From: a virus
Length of the DNA: 64,000 bases
Strand: one strand, 5' to 3'
Virus record (IMG/VR): IMGVR_UViG_3300006484_001465
Location: 45,444 to 109,443 of that record
Part shown: positions 8,357 through 18,526 of the stretch, in pieces
How positions within the stretch are numbered: position 1 is the stretch's first letter
Layout: each line of letters starts with the position of its first letter
Made by a program: the position numbers and the translations under genes
The notes under the pieces: model-generated
Databases searched by the model: none
Seen by the model: the letters and a program-made list of their open reading frames with translations, nothing else
Told to the model about the DNA's origin: nothing

Positions 8357-11300
8357 ATGGATAAATCTAGTGTTTCACAAAATAGAATATTGTGGTTAGA
8401 CCCTAATAAGGCTAACAATGTAATGGTTAACCCAGAAGATTTATGTATTAAAGTTGAATTTAGTACTAAGCGAAAAGGTAGAAGTATAATTTATTCAGGT
8501 GCCGAAACTATCAATACCGTTGATAGTAATGCAAATGTTACATTTATTGAGGGGTCAAAAGTTGATAATGGTTTATTACCAGCTTTAACAACCAGATATA
8601 CTGATGCGATTGCTTTAGATGTAATGAACGCATCAGAACAACAAACTGATGATTTTGAAAGTTTAGGTATTGAAAGTATTGATATTGAATTTGACACTGC
8701 AAATACACCATTAATTAAAATAAAATTTATAGATGTAAGAGGTAATGCAATACTATCACAAGGTAGTATGTCTAAATATAGAATGTTTTTTGAATTACCA
8801 TACCCAATCTTTAGTTTAAAAGTTAAAGGTTTTTATGGTGGCACTGTAAACTATTGTTTGCATATGCAAAGATGGAACGCATCATTTAATTCAGAAACTG
8901 GTAACTTTGAAATACAAGCCGATTTTATGGGATTTACTTATGCCTTATTAACGGATTTATTAATTGGGTTAATTAGAGCGGCAGTTAGAACAAAAAAAGG
9001 ACAAGCTAAATTAATTTTAAAACAAGATGAATATGGTGAAAACTCAAATTTAATCATAACAATAGATGAGATGTTAACTAAATTTGTTGAATTAGCTAAC
9101 ACCACACAAAAAATATCACAAGAAGATAATTCAGCTGCACAGCTACAAGGGCATGATGAAATAGCTGCTGATTTAGAGTCTATAAGAGTTGCCTTTGATA
9201 CATTTAGCGCTGCAATATATGATGGTGTTAACCCAGTTAATACTTATTTTAAATCACCAGATGGTGTAGTTTTATGTGTACCAAATGGTGCTGACTCTGA
9301 TAAAAAATATGAAACCGCACTTAAAGCTTATGAAGAAACAATTACAGGATTAGTTAATGCGGTAAATAATAAGATTTCAGATGATACTTTGAAGTTAAAT
9401 GAAAACTTATTGAAAGATGTTGTTAAAATATCCGATATTACTAAAGCACAATTAACTAGTGCTGATAATATTAATGAAATTATTAACCATTCTGGTGGTA
9501 AATACACGAGTGATGAAACTAACAAAGATTATGTTAAAGAGTTATTGAAAGTGATTGGTAATTTAGGAACATCAGTAGCCACTGATGATACTAAACTTAA
9601 TATTTATAATTTAAAAAGAATACAATACCATTTTAATGATATAAAAACAAAACTTGCTGAAAATAAAACAAAAACTGAAACAGACTTTAACGCTAAATTA
9701 GCAGATACTGCTGAAGGTATTATTGGTTTTGAACCAACAATTAGAAATATATTTAGAGTTTTATCAGTAAATGCTGAAATATTTTTAGAGGTATTAAAAG
9801 ATGTATCAGTAGAAGCACAAAGTGACGCTAGTGGTAAACGAGCAGTTGAATTTAATAAAATATCTGGTCTTTTAAATGTTAATCAAGCTGATGTAGTTAA
9901 TGTTGAAAAGAAAACAATATATCCTTGGCCAGAATATAGACAAGAAAAAGCTGGTGAAGGTTATGTTGAAACCTGGCTAGGAAAAGCGCCCGTTATAGCA
10001 ACAAATATAAATGAAGTTGTTTTCGTTAAAGAGTTACACACTGAGTTATTAAACGTTGCAAAATTTGATAAAGATTTACAAGAGCAAATTGATAATCCAG
10101 ATGCTGGTGCAGATGTTGATACAAATGCGATAGCACCAGCAGATGCTTGGTTTCCGTTAACACCAGCTGACACACCAATTAATCCATTAATGACACAAAA
10201 TCCATACATTGAAGCAACAGATGCTAATAATGCTGACGAAGTAAAAAGATTAGTATTACTTAGGACTTTTATGTTATTAGGTGTTAGTACATTCAATAGT
10301 AAGATTGAATCATCAAAAGGCGGTGCATTATTAAAAACAATGGGTGGGCTAGAAGCTGAAACTTTAGTCGCTGCTTGTAGAAAGTTAGGTAAACATGGTC
10401 AAGATTTATTAGCAACAATGTTGGAGGAAGTTAAAGATGAGGATGAAGAAAAACGAATTACTGCCTTTATAAATAAAATTACAGAATTTGGTGCAGAAGG
10501 CTCATCTAAAATAACCAACCCAGGCGCTGTTAGTAAAAAACCAATACTGATTAAAACTACGGTTGGTGTTGATAATGTTGTGCAGACAATTCCAGGAGAC
10601 CAGCTTAAATCTCACTATTATAAATACGTATATATTAGAGATGATGATGCAAAAGCCGCTTATATACCAGTAAACACAGGATTTGACGGTTCTGGATTTT
10701 ATAATAATGATAATACATTTAAATCAAGAGATGATTTAAAAGAGTTATCTAGTAGTATAATATTTGTTAGTAACCCTAAAAATTATGAAGGTACAGATAA
10801 TGTAGATACATTCAAAGATGAAGATGATGGTTCACTACATGTTAAGTTATACGAATTAAGCGAGTATACAGCATCATCGATGATTCCAGAATTTGGGAAA
10901 GAACTTGTTGATTTTCATAAAGGAAACTTAGATGAAGCAAATTCAGTACCTCGTGTTGATTCGGTATATAGAAGTATTGTTAATAATCAAGATACTAAAT
11001 CAAATGATTCTGATGAAATTATTGATGGTTTAAACCCATATAATGGTAATTATTCAGTTTTAGAGATGAACACTTTAAATTATGATGCAACGGAAGCAGA
11101 TTTTGCTGATGAATTTAATTATTATATGGGTGAGCCAATGTGGAAAAACGATACTAAAGTAGATTCATCATTAATAGGTTTTTATACAGAATTTAATAAT
11201 TTTAAATTTAATGGTGATAGAGATAATGTTAACTTACCAGTTGTTGGTACTTACTTATCATACCCAATTGATAAGAAATTATATGACGATGCAATATTAT

Positions 11301-14300
11301 ACGCTGGTGATGGTGAATTTAGTGATAATATATATTTTATGCCTGAATTAGAAAGAACACAAATCAACACTAATTCTAAAATTTTCAGAAAAACATGGGC
11401 AGATAACGGTGCCTATTTAAAACAAAAGGGGTTATTAAGTTTAGGGATAAAGGGGAATAAACTTTATTTACCATTTATAGAATTTGGTATTTCTAACGCA
11501 GACGTGCGAACATCTGGTTCAAATAATACAGGTAATTTATCAGTATCACTATTTGGTAGTTATTTTTATTATAGACAACCATTAGATGAAGTTAGAGCAC
11601 TTTTATTCTTACACACAATTCCATGGCAAGGTGTTAAAAATTTCGGGGCTGATATTCAAGAAATGATGATGTTAGATAAATATCTTGACTGGACATCATG
11701 GCAACGCCTTAAGGAAGAAGAAACTAAAGGTAACTATACAAGAGTTAGTAGTATTAGAACATTATTTCAAGTTAATGGAGCATTTGTTCACGCACCAAAA
11801 GCGTGGGTATTATTTGTTGGTGCTATGCTTTGGAGAGTAAGATATACAGCAACACACAATAATACCGACCCTATAGTATATTCTGGTAGGGAAGGTAAAA
11901 AATACACACTAATACCAGCAAACGTAAGAACGCCACTATCAAAAGAATATTTATATTTATCAGCACCATATGGTGATGCTTATGCTGAACATAACCCATG
12001 GGGTATGTTTTTTGGTGATGCCCCTGATGGGTATGCAGTAACAAGGGATTTGGAATATGGAATAAGAGGTGCTGCTACAGCATATGAAACATATGTACCA
12101 CTAGATTTAACATTAATGAATTTACCAAAACAAGTTAGAGATGAATTTATTTCTTATTTTGAAGAATGGGTTAAGGATGATACTGGATTTAAATTTATAC
12201 AAAAAGAGTTAGAATTATATAAATCAAAAAGTAATTATGACGATTGGTTTACTAAAAATCAAGAAGTTAGAAATTTAGCAAAAGCACCAAATTCAAATCA
12301 AACGGGGTTACAAAAACGAATATCAAGAACTGAATTAAATAAATTATTTACTGAATCAGTTGTTAATAATTATGCATTGATTGCTGGTGTAAAAGATATT
12401 GTTAATGACGGTGCATCAACGGTTGGTAATTTAAATACAATATTTAAACCTAACACACCAGTCATGAACTATATGGTATCTTTACTTACACAACCAACAG
12501 TAATACAAAATGTTAATCCAAATATTTGGAACTATGATTATTATGATAAAGCTGCTGGTTATGTTGGTGGTAATAAATTTAAAAAACAAGCATCAGAGGC
12601 TGGGTATCAAAATGGTACATCATCTAAAAGCATTAGAGTTAGAGCTGATAAATTTAGAATATATTTATCTGGTTTTTATAGTAAATTAATAACATTAAAT
12701 GAAGCATATCAAAAAGAAGTAATACCAGACCCAGAAGATGAAGCGCAACAAGAAATATTTGGAACTGGTGATGATGATACTATAAACTTGATGATATATA
12801 GAATATTATCATCGATTAATGACAAATGGTTAAATGGTTCAGAAAATAAAAGTGCATTTTCACAATGTGGTGAAACAACTAAAAATGAAATAGATTTAAA
12901 ACATGCCAAAAAATTTAGAGCATCAGCAACGGAAGCGTCTTTAATTGATACATTTAGATTTGTTGATAGGGCCTTTGCTGATATTGGTGATAAATTTTAT
13001 TTAAATATAAATTCAGTTACAGATTTGATTAGAGCAAATTATAATCAAAGTTATTTTGATATAATTAATAAAATTTTATCTGATAATAATTTTAACTTTA
13101 TACCACTACCAACCTTCGTTAACTTTAACAATATAGATGAATTAAAAACGGTGTTTACTGCATACACATATAATAACCCAGTTACATTTAAAGGTACGGG
13201 TCCAGCGTTTGTTTGTGTATATGTTGGACAAGCCTCAACAAACTTAGATTTGGGTACTGGCTCTGTTTATCCAGATGATGGACTATCGATATCAATGGAT
13301 AGTGATACTGGAACCATAGAATTACCAGTAGAAGCTAGTGATTTAAATTCACCAATAGAAGCTGATAGTTTAGATGGTAATGTACCAGTATTTGCGGTTA
13401 ACTATGGACAACAAAATCAGAATTACTTTAGAAGTATTAAATTAGACCAAAGAGAGTTTACCGAAACAATGGAATCACTCCAAGTTATTGAAAGTATATC
13501 ACAAACTGGTGATAAAAGTAAACCAACGTATGCTGGTAATAATTTATTTAATGTTTATCAAACTAGGTCATATAGTGCTGAAGTGGAAATGTTAGGTTCA
13601 GCAATGATTCAACCAATGATGTATTTCCAATTAAATAATATACCAATGTTTAGAGGTGCTTATTTAATTTACAAGGTAACACACTCTATCAAACCGCATT
13701 CAATGACAACAACCTTTAAAGGTAATAGAGTTAAAAAAGCTAAAACGCCATTAATGGACAAAGCAACAATGCTTATGAATTTGATTGGAACAACAGGTTC
13801 TGGAGCACTAATTGGTTCTGATAGAGGTGTATCCGCTGGTTATTATTCAGCTATAATAGCAACATTAATTGAAAATGGTGTAACTAATGGTTTTATGGAA
13901 CTTGGTAAACCAATTGGTCAAATAACCAATAAAAAAGTTGATTTAAGTGGTACTAAATTTAAAAATAGTGCTGGAGATATCGGATTCATGGTTACTGAAG
14001 CGGCAGATGCATTTAGAAAAATGGTACAAGAATTAAGTAAATGGGTTGAGGGTGAAGTTAAAGCTGGTCGTTTTAAAGAAAAAGAAACATATGGAAAAGC
14101 TGGTTCGTTTTATAGAACTTACGCAAAACAAGTTGAATTGGCAAAAGGTCAAAAAACAGCAGCAGCAGCTGGAACATCACTTCATGGATGGGGCCTTGCT
14201 GTAGATTGGAATTGGGTTAGTCCAGACGGTGTCATGTTTACAAGGCTTTATAAAGAAGGTAGTAGGCCAAGTGAGTTTGATTTTAATACAGACCCAATAG

Positions 14301-15208
14301 TAGGATGGTTATTTAATAATTCATATAGATTTGGATTTTTAAATCCAGGCTGGGCCCATGATAAGGGTAGTTATGATGAAGTATGGCACTGGGAATATCA
14401 TGGGACACAAGCAAAATGTATAGTCGCAAAAAGTAAAACTATATTTGGACAAGCATATGATACTAGCAAACCATTAGACTCAATAGTTAAAAATCCAAAA
14501 ACACCAGACGGTAAAGAAGCTGTATACCCAACAAATAGTTGTGATGATAAATACATTAAAGCTAGAGATGGTAATAGTTTAGTTGGTGCAAGTAGAGAAG
14601 ATATGAAAGTAGATAAGTTAACACCATTCAGTGCAGAGTTAAAAAGTATAATTACTAATGGTAATTATGCTGGTGTAGCCATTAGCGATTATAAAAATGA
14701 TTGGTTAGCGGTAACTAGTAATTATATTGCTAAAAAAGAAACGTTTACAGCAACACCTGGTAATGATGAAGGTACATTAAGAGCTGGATACGGTACTGAT
14801 AAAATATTACAGAATGGTTCATTAGTAAAAGTAACATCTAGTACTGTATTTACGAAAGAAGTTGCTAAAAATACATTAGTTTATCAAATTAAAAATACAT
14901 ACGGTAAACAAATCGAAAAAGATTTGGGTAGTGCTAATTGGAATAAGTTAAATAAATATCAAAAGGCAGCATTAGTTAGTTTAGGTTATAACGCTGGTGC
15001 TTATTATATTTCAGCTAGAGAATATGGTGAACAAATAAAAAATGCTATTGAAAAAAATGATTTTAAAGAGGCTGCTCAAGGTATATTAAACGGACCAATA
15101 AGTGGTGCACAATCAGGTGTATTAAGTGGTTTGATTAAAAGAAGAATAGAAGAGGCTCAATTATTTTTAGTAGATAAAAATGCAAGTTTAAAGTATATAT
15201 CCGAATAA
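8357..15208 (+). CDS. Baseplate hub with M15 peptidase and GH24 lysozyme domains
   Basis: A 2283-residue protein. The N-terminal two thirds is structural, with many Asn, Asp and aromatic residues. Residues ~1690-1795 (bearing YLIYKVTHSIKPHSMTTTFK) resemble the gp27/late-control-D hub fold. A VanY-type M15 peptidase follows: SLHGWGLAVD gives the S-x-H-x-x-G-x-A-x-D zinc motif (H1943, D1950) and EVWH gives E2008/H2011. After a linker comes a GH24, T4-lysozyme-like segment with a candidate catalytic Glu near 2128 (KKETF) and GYGT about 20 residues on, then the YQKAALVSLGYNAGA helix typical of phage lysozymes. The hub would therefore cut both peptide stems and glycan strands during tail penetration. 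T4 gp5 carries only a lysozyme; joining hub, peptidase and lysozyme in one chain is notable. No frameshift was seen. Translation starts 11 bases after the previous stop. Confidence 0.8.
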   Translation: MDKSSVSQNRILWLDPNKANNVMVNPEDLCIKVEFSTKRKGRSIIYSGAETINTVDSNANVTFIEGSKVDNGLLPALTTRYTDAIALDVMNASEQQTDDFESLGIESIDIEFDTANTPLIKIKFIDVRGNAILSQGSMSKYRMFFELPYPIFSLKVKGFYGGTVNYCLHMQRWNASFNSETGNFEIQADFMGFTYALLTDLLIGLIRAAVRTKKGQAKLILKQDEYGENSNLIITIDEMLTKFVELANTTQKISQEDNSAAQLQGHDEIAADLESIRVAFDTFSAAIYDGVNPVNTYFKSPDGVVLCVPNGADSDKKYETALKAYEETITGLVNAVNNKISDDTLKLNENLLKDVVKISDITKAQLTSADNINEIINHSGGKYTSDETNKDYVKELLKVIGNLGTSVATDDTKLNIYNLKRIQYHFNDIKTKLAENKTKTETDFNAKLADTAEGIIGFEPTIRNIFRVLSVNAEIFLEVLKDVSVEAQSDASGKRAVEFNKISGLLNVNQADVVNVEKKTIYPWPEYRQEKAGEGYVETWLGKAPVIATNINEVVFVKELHTELLNVAKFDKDLQEQIDNPDAGADVDTNAIAPADAWFPLTPADTPINPLMTQNPYIEATDANNADEVKRLVLLRTFMLLGVSTFNSKIESSKGGALLKTMGGLEAETLVAACRKLGKHGQDLLATMLEEVKDEDEEKRITAFINKITEFGAEGSSKITNPGAVSKKPILIKTTVGVDNVVQTIPGDQLKSHYYKYVYIRDDDAKAAYIPVNTGFDGSGFYNNDNTFKSRDDLKELSSSIIFVSNPKNYEGTDNVDTFKDEDDGSLHVKLYELSEYTASSMIPEFGKELVDFHKGNLDEANSVPRVDSVYRSIVNNQDTKSNDSDEIIDGLNPYNGNYSVLEMNTLNYDATEADFADEFNYYMGEPMWKNDTKVDSSLIGFYTEFNNFKFNGDRDNVNLPVVGTYLSYPIDKKLYDDAILYAGDGEFSDNIYFMPELERTQINTNSKIFRKTWADNGAYLKQKGLLSLGIKGNKLYLPFIEFGISNADVRTSGSNNTGNLSVSLFGSYFYYRQPLDEVRALLFLHTIPWQGVKNFGADIQEMMMLDKYLDWTSWQRLKEEETKGNYTRVSSIRTLFQVNGAFVHAPKAWVLFVGAMLWRVRYTATHNNTDPIVYSGREGKKYTLIPANVRTPLSKEYLYLSAPYGDAYAEHNPWGMFFGDAPDGYAVTRDLEYGIRGAATAYETYVPLDLTLMNLPKQVRDEFISYFEEWVKDDTGFKFIQKELELYKSKSNYDDWFTKNQEVRNLAKAPNSNQTGLQKRISRTELNKLFTESVVNNYALIAGVKDIVNDGASTVGNLNTIFKPNTPVMNYMVSLLTQPTVIQNVNPNIWNYDYYDKAAGYVGGNKFKKQASEAGYQNGTSSKSIRVRADKFRIYLSGFYSKLITLNEAYQKEVIPDPEDEAQQEIFGTGDDDTINLMIYRILSSINDKWLNGSENKSAFSQCGETTKNEIDLKHAKKFRASATEASLIDTFRFVDRAFADIGDKFYLNINSVTDLIRANYNQSYFDIINKILSDNNFNFIPLPTFVNFNNIDELKTVFTAYTYNNPVTFKGTGPAFVCVYVGQASTNLDLGTGSVYPDDGLSISMDSDTGTIELPVEASDLNSPIEADSLDGNVPVFAVNYGQQNQNYFRSIKLDQREFTETMESLQVIESISQTGDKSKPTYAGNNLFNVYQTRSYSAEVEMLGSAMIQPMMYFQLNNIPMFRGAYLIYKVTHSIKPHSMTTTFKGNRVKKAKTPLMDKATMLMNLIGTTGSGALIGSDRGVSAGYYSAIIATLIENGVTNGFMELGKPIGQITNKKVDLSGTKFKNSAGDIGFMVTEAADAFRKMVQELSKWVEGEVKAGRFKEKETYGKAGSFYRTYAKQVELAKGQKTAAAAGTSLHGWGLAVDWNWVSPDGVMFTRLYKEGSRPSEFDFNTDPIVGWLFNNSYRFGFLNPGWAHDKGSYDEVWHWEYHGTQAKCIVAKSKTIFGQAYDTSKPLDSIVKNPKTPDGKEAVYPTNSCDDKYIKARDGNSLVGASREDMKVDKLTPFSAELKSIITNGNYAGVAISDYKNDWLAVTSNYIAKKETFTATPGNDEGTLRAGYGTDKILQNGSLVKVTSSTVFTKEVAKNTLVYQIKNTYGKQIEKDLGSANWNKLNKYQKAALVSLGYNAGAYYISAREYGEQIKNAIEKNDFKEAAQGILNGPISGAQSGVLSGLIKRRIEEAQLFLVDKNASLKYISE

Positions 15209-15214
15209 GTAATA

Positions 15215-15245
15215 TTGTTTTTTTAAAATAATTTGGTTATATTTG
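15215..15245 (+). promoter_or_regulatory. Bacteroidota sigma-A promoter, TTG-N20-TATATTTG
   Basis: TTG (15215-15217), 20 bases, then TATATTTG (15238-15245) match the Bacteroidota -33/-7 consensus exactly. The -7 box ends only four bases (caat) before the ATG at 15250, so the start site should fall at or near the start codon and the mRNA may be leaderless. Confidence 0.75.
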
Positions 15246-15249
15246 CAAT

Positions 15250-15846
15250 ATGTTTGTTGGAAATATAGTAGTACAGAGTAAAATAAATATTGATAAATAT
15301 TTCAATGTAGTTGAATCCATGGATGGTATCATCCATGGGTTACCTACTTTAATAGTTGGTTGGGATATAGTTAAAACAACTAATCCAGATGTCGATTTTA
15401 TAAATAGAAAACTATCAGATGATATTTTTTGGACATTTAAAAAAACTGAACGAAGGGATATATTTGAAAATGATTTATATGATTTTGTACACTACTGTTA
15501 CAACTTATTGATTAAGGATATTAATTATGAATTTATAGATTTAATCCAATTAACAGAATCAGAACTAAAAATTACGTTTAAAACTATTAAAAAAAGCACC
15601 AACGCTGTTGGATATATACATCAAAATATGTTATATATTTATACTGAAAATATAGTATATGGTCTTGATTTAAACCTAGTTAATTATTTAGATTATAATT
15701 TACTTGAAACATTAAATAAAATAAAATCATATTGCTCAGTATTTTTGGACAATGATGAAATACTTATAGAATACAAGGACATAATTGACATGCTTAATAA
15801 CGAGGTTAAGTATGTTCCCTTTTTGTATTCTATTGAGCATGGATAA
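15250..15846 (+). CDS. Unknown 198-aa protein with its own host-type promoter
   Basis: I do not recognise this protein. It is 198 residues long, mixed alpha/beta in composition, rich in Ile, Tyr, Asp and Asn, with no signal peptide, membrane segment or catalytic motif. It contains the short stretch HGLPTLIVGWDIVK near the N-terminus. It starts just four bases after a TATATTTG box, so it likely begins a new transcript separate from the hub gene. Its end overlaps the next gene by eight bases (ATGGATAA), so the two are probably translationally coupled. A promoter of host type and separation from the baseplate genes suggest early or middle expression and a regulatory or host-interaction role, but this is inference. 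Confidence 0.7.
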   Translation: MFVGNIVVQSKINIDKYFNVVESMDGIIHGLPTLIVGWDIVKTTNPDVDFINRKLSDDIFWTFKKTERRDIFENDLYDFVHYCYNLLIKDINYEFIDLIQLTESELKITFKTIKKSTNAVGYIHQNMLYIYTENIVYGLDLNLVNYLDYNLLETLNKIKSYCSVFLDNDEILIEYKDIIDMLNNEVKYVPFLYSIEHG

Positions 15847-16237
15847 GACAGTATTATTAGCATCTTTCATATTTAAGGACAGATTAGATTGGTTTTTAAC
15901 TTATCTAGAATCGTCATTCCAAATCAATAAAAATGTAGTATTCCTATATGATATAGAGGATGGCACTAAAGTCATGGTTACTTTTAAATTGCTAATAAAA
16001 GCTGACACTCATATAAACTTCAAAAAAGTATTCCCAAACGCAACCTTAATACATAAAAAAGGTAATGCAATCTATAGTATAAATGCTTTAAATAAATTAA
16101 TCGAAACATATAATGTCGATAACATTGGTAATATAAATTATAAATCAGTAATTATTGACTGGTCAAATTACCAGGATAATTTATTATTAATCAAAAATAA
16201 TAATCTGGTTATAACACCAATAAAGCGAATTTTATAA
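15839..16237 (+). CDS. Unknown 132-aa protein, coupled to upstream gene
   Basis: The frame is open from 15785, but the ATG at 15839 (ATGGATAAG, overlapping the stop of the upstream gene) is the better start; the upstream extension would overlap the neighbour by 62 bases. The 132-residue product begins MDKTVLLASFIFKDRLDWFL and looks like a compact alpha/beta protein with hydrophobic strands (NVVFLYDI, SVIIDW). It ends with the basic stretch ITPIKRIL. No known family is recognised. The eight-base overlap with the preceding gene points to coupled translation and perhaps a joint function. Confidence 0.65.
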   Translation: MDKTVLLASFIFKDRLDWFLTYLESSFQINKNVVFLYDIEDGTKVMVTFKLLIKADTHINFKKVFPNATLIHKKGNAIYSINALNKLIETYNVDNIGNINYKSVIIDWSNYQDNLLLIKNNNLVITPIKRIL

Positions 16238-16247
16238 TATTATCAGA

Positions 16248-16255
16248 TATTTATA
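16248..16255 (+). promoter_or_regulatory. TATTTATA motif, candidate phage promoter box
   Basis: TATTTATA (context agatatttatatac) lies 33 bases before the ATG at 16289 in a 51-base gap. It matches the octamer seen before other structural genes and may start the transcript of 16289-17258, which ends at the 17282 terminator. Confidence 0.35.
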
Positions 16256-16288
16256 TACAAATACATAATTAAATTAAAAACAGGTGTT

Positions 16289-16465
16289 ATGGAAAATAAT
16301 GATAAAAAAATAAACTTAGAAAAAAACTTAGATGAGTTTTTAACAAGTGAAAATGTAAATGTAGATTGTAATGACGAAGGTTGTATCATTAAAACTGATA
16401 AAAGCTTAGTTGAAAGAATCAATAAAAAAATAATAACAGAAGACGGAAGACAATTATTATTTTAA
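16289..16465 (+). CDS. Small unknown 58-aa protein
   Basis: ATG at 16289 opens a 58-codon frame ending TAA at 16463-16465, one base before the next ATG. The product is charged (Lys, Asn, Asp, Glu), has two cysteines (DCNDEGC) and ends KKIITEDGRQLLF. A TATTTATA motif lies upstream, spacing to the next gene is tight, and the ATG is preceded by caggtgtt, all favouring a real gene. Small acidic/basic proteins in this kind of position in large myoviruses can be head- or core-associated, but nothing here proves that. Confidence 0.6.
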   Translation: MENNDKKINLEKNLDEFLTSENVNVDCNDEGCIIKTDKSLVERINKKIITEDGRQLLF

Positions 16466-16466
16466 G

Positions 16467-17258
16467 ATGAGAAATAAAACTATAAATAAAGCATTACTAA
16501 GTGAAGAACTTAAAAAGTTTAAATCACTTACGAATTATAATTACTATGATGATAGGTCTACTATATCTGAAAACTTCCCAATCGTAAGTATGGAAGAAGA
16601 AAGACCAGAAGACCCTATGTATTCTGGTAAAGATATCATATTAGGTATGGCCGAAGCTGAAGGTGATGAAGCAAATGCACCAGCAGAAGATAATTTAGAT
16701 GCTGATGTTGAAGATATCACTGCTGATATTGAAGCTAACGCTGAAGAACCAACAGAACCAATGGGTGATGCAAGTGCTGAATTACCAGTTGACGATGTTG
16801 CACCAGCTGAAGAAATGCCAATCGAAGAACCAGCACCTGAAGAAGATGCTGTAGAATTAGATGTTACTGAATTAGTAAAAGGTTCTGAAGCTGCAAAACA
16901 ATCAGCAGATGCTGCAAATTCTAAAATAGAACAATTAATGAGTATGGTTGATAAGTTAGAAAGTCAATTATCATCAATGAGCTCAATTTCAGATAAAATT
17001 GATGGTTTGGAAAAAGAAATCGAAAGAAGAAATCCAACACCAAAAGAAAAATTAGAAATGCGTTCATTAGATTCATTCCCATATAGTGTTAAATTAACTG
17101 ATTTTTGGGATGAAAAAGGTGACCGTTATGATACTGGAGCTGATGATGATAAACCAGAGGAATATGTGTTAACACAAAAAGATATTGATGATGATTATAG
17201 TGAGTCAGATATTGAAGATAGTTTCAATGGTGATGAATACGAAGAAGAAAATATGTAA
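16467..17258 (+). CDS. Highly acidic coiled-coil protein, unknown role
   Basis: A 263-residue protein. Residues 1-35 are basic/neutral (MRNKTINKALLSEELKKFKS). Residues ~65-135 are extremely rich in Glu, Asp, Ala and Pro. Residues ~145-190 form a likely coiled coil (SKIEQLMSMVDKLESQLSSM). A conserved-looking block, RSLDSFPYSVKLTDFW, follows, and the C-terminus is again acidic (DDDYSESDIEDSF). Composition resembles scaffold, core or DNA-mimic proteins. It is the last gene before the 17282 terminator and follows the 58-aa gene by one base, so the two form a unit. A prohead core or internal role is plausible but unproven; I do not recognise a family. Confidence 0.65.
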   Translation: MRNKTINKALLSEELKKFKSLTNYNYYDDRSTISENFPIVSMEEERPEDPMYSGKDIILGMAEAEGDEANAPAEDNLDADVEDITADIEANAEEPTEPMGDASAELPVDDVAPAEEMPIEEPAPEEDAVELDVTELVKGSEAAKQSADAANSKIEQLMSMVDKLESQLSSMSSISDKIDGLEKEIERRNPTPKEKLEMRSLDSFPYSVKLTDFWDEKGDRYDTGADDDKPEEYVLTQKDIDDDYSESDIEDSFNGDEYEEENM

Positions 17259-17281
17259 AATAATACATAATTAATATATTG

Positions 17282-17315
17282 AAAAACAAGGCATTAGCCT
17301 TGTTTTTCTTTTTTA
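17282..17315 (+). terminator. Rho-independent terminator
   Basis: A perfect 11-bp stem (aaaaacaaggc / gccttgttttt) with an atta loop, followed by tctttttt. It closes the 16289-17258 unit and separates it from the DNA-metabolism cassette. The A-rich 5' arm means it could work in both directions. Confidence 0.92.
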
Positions 17316-17338
17316 TAGTTAAAAATATTTAAAAAAAG

Positions 17339-17369
17339 TTGTTATAAGATTATAAACCTAGTACTTTTG
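17339..17369 (+). promoter_or_regulatory. Bacteroidota sigma-A promoter, TTG-N20-TACTTTTG
   Basis: TTG (17339-17341), 20 bases, then TACTTTTG (17362-17369), preceded by an A-tract, 24 bases after the terminator. It is the distal of two tandem promoters driving the ssDNA-binding gene at 17546, giving a leader of about 170 bases. Confidence 0.75.
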
Positions 17370-17411
17370 TAAAACATAATTCGAAATTAATCAAAATATT
17401 TAAAAAACCCC

Positions 17412-17442
17412 TTTACTTTTTACCAATTTAGTAGTACATTTG
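17412..17442 (+). promoter_or_regulatory. Second, proximal promoter of the ssDNA-binding gene
   Basis: TACATTTG at 17435-17442 fits TAnnTTTG. At the usual 20-base spacing the -33 element is TTT (17412-17414), within TTTAC, so it is weaker than consensus. TTTAC-N18 before a TATATTTA box also occurs before the sigma-factor gene at 60462-60492. The predicted leader is about 95 bases and contains the tandem repeats at 17481. Confidence 0.55.
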
Positions 17443-17480
17443 TACATATAAATTAATATAGTAAAATTGACATAGGGAAA

Positions 17481-17519
17481 TTAAATAGTAGAATTAAATA
17501 GTAGAATTAAATAGTATAA
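17481..17519 (+). repeat. Three 13-bp AU-rich tandem repeats in the ssDNA-binding gene leader
   Basis: Two identical units ttaaatagtagaa (17481-17493, 17494-17506) and a third with one change, ttaaatagtataa (17507-17519), end 26 bases before the ATG. Lacking G/C they should be unstructured in RNA. T4 gp32 represses its own mRNA by binding an unstructured A/U-rich leader next to the start codon; these repeats are in the right place for the same control. Confidence 0.7.
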
Positions 17520-17545
17520 TAATCAAACAAATATAAATTAAAATT

Positions 17546-18451
<906 letters not shown>

Positions 18452-18481
18452 GTTAAAAAATAAAAATAAATAATTATAAAT

Positions 18482-18508
18482 GGGTGGACATTCGTTCACC
18501 CTTTTTTT
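18482..18508 (+). terminator. Terminator/attenuator between gp32 and uvsX genes
   Basis: An 8-bp stem gggtggac / gttcaccc (one G-T pair) with an attc loop, followed by seven T's. No promoter is visible between it and uvsX 19 bases later, so it probably acts as a partial terminator, giving more gp32 than UvsX transcript. Confidence 0.8.
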
Positions 18509-18526
18509 AAAATCAAAATTAAAATT

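Noticed and set aside
17481-17519. Short CRISPR-like array
   Set aside because: Units are 13 bp, directly adjacent without spacers, and AT-only; no cas genes are present.
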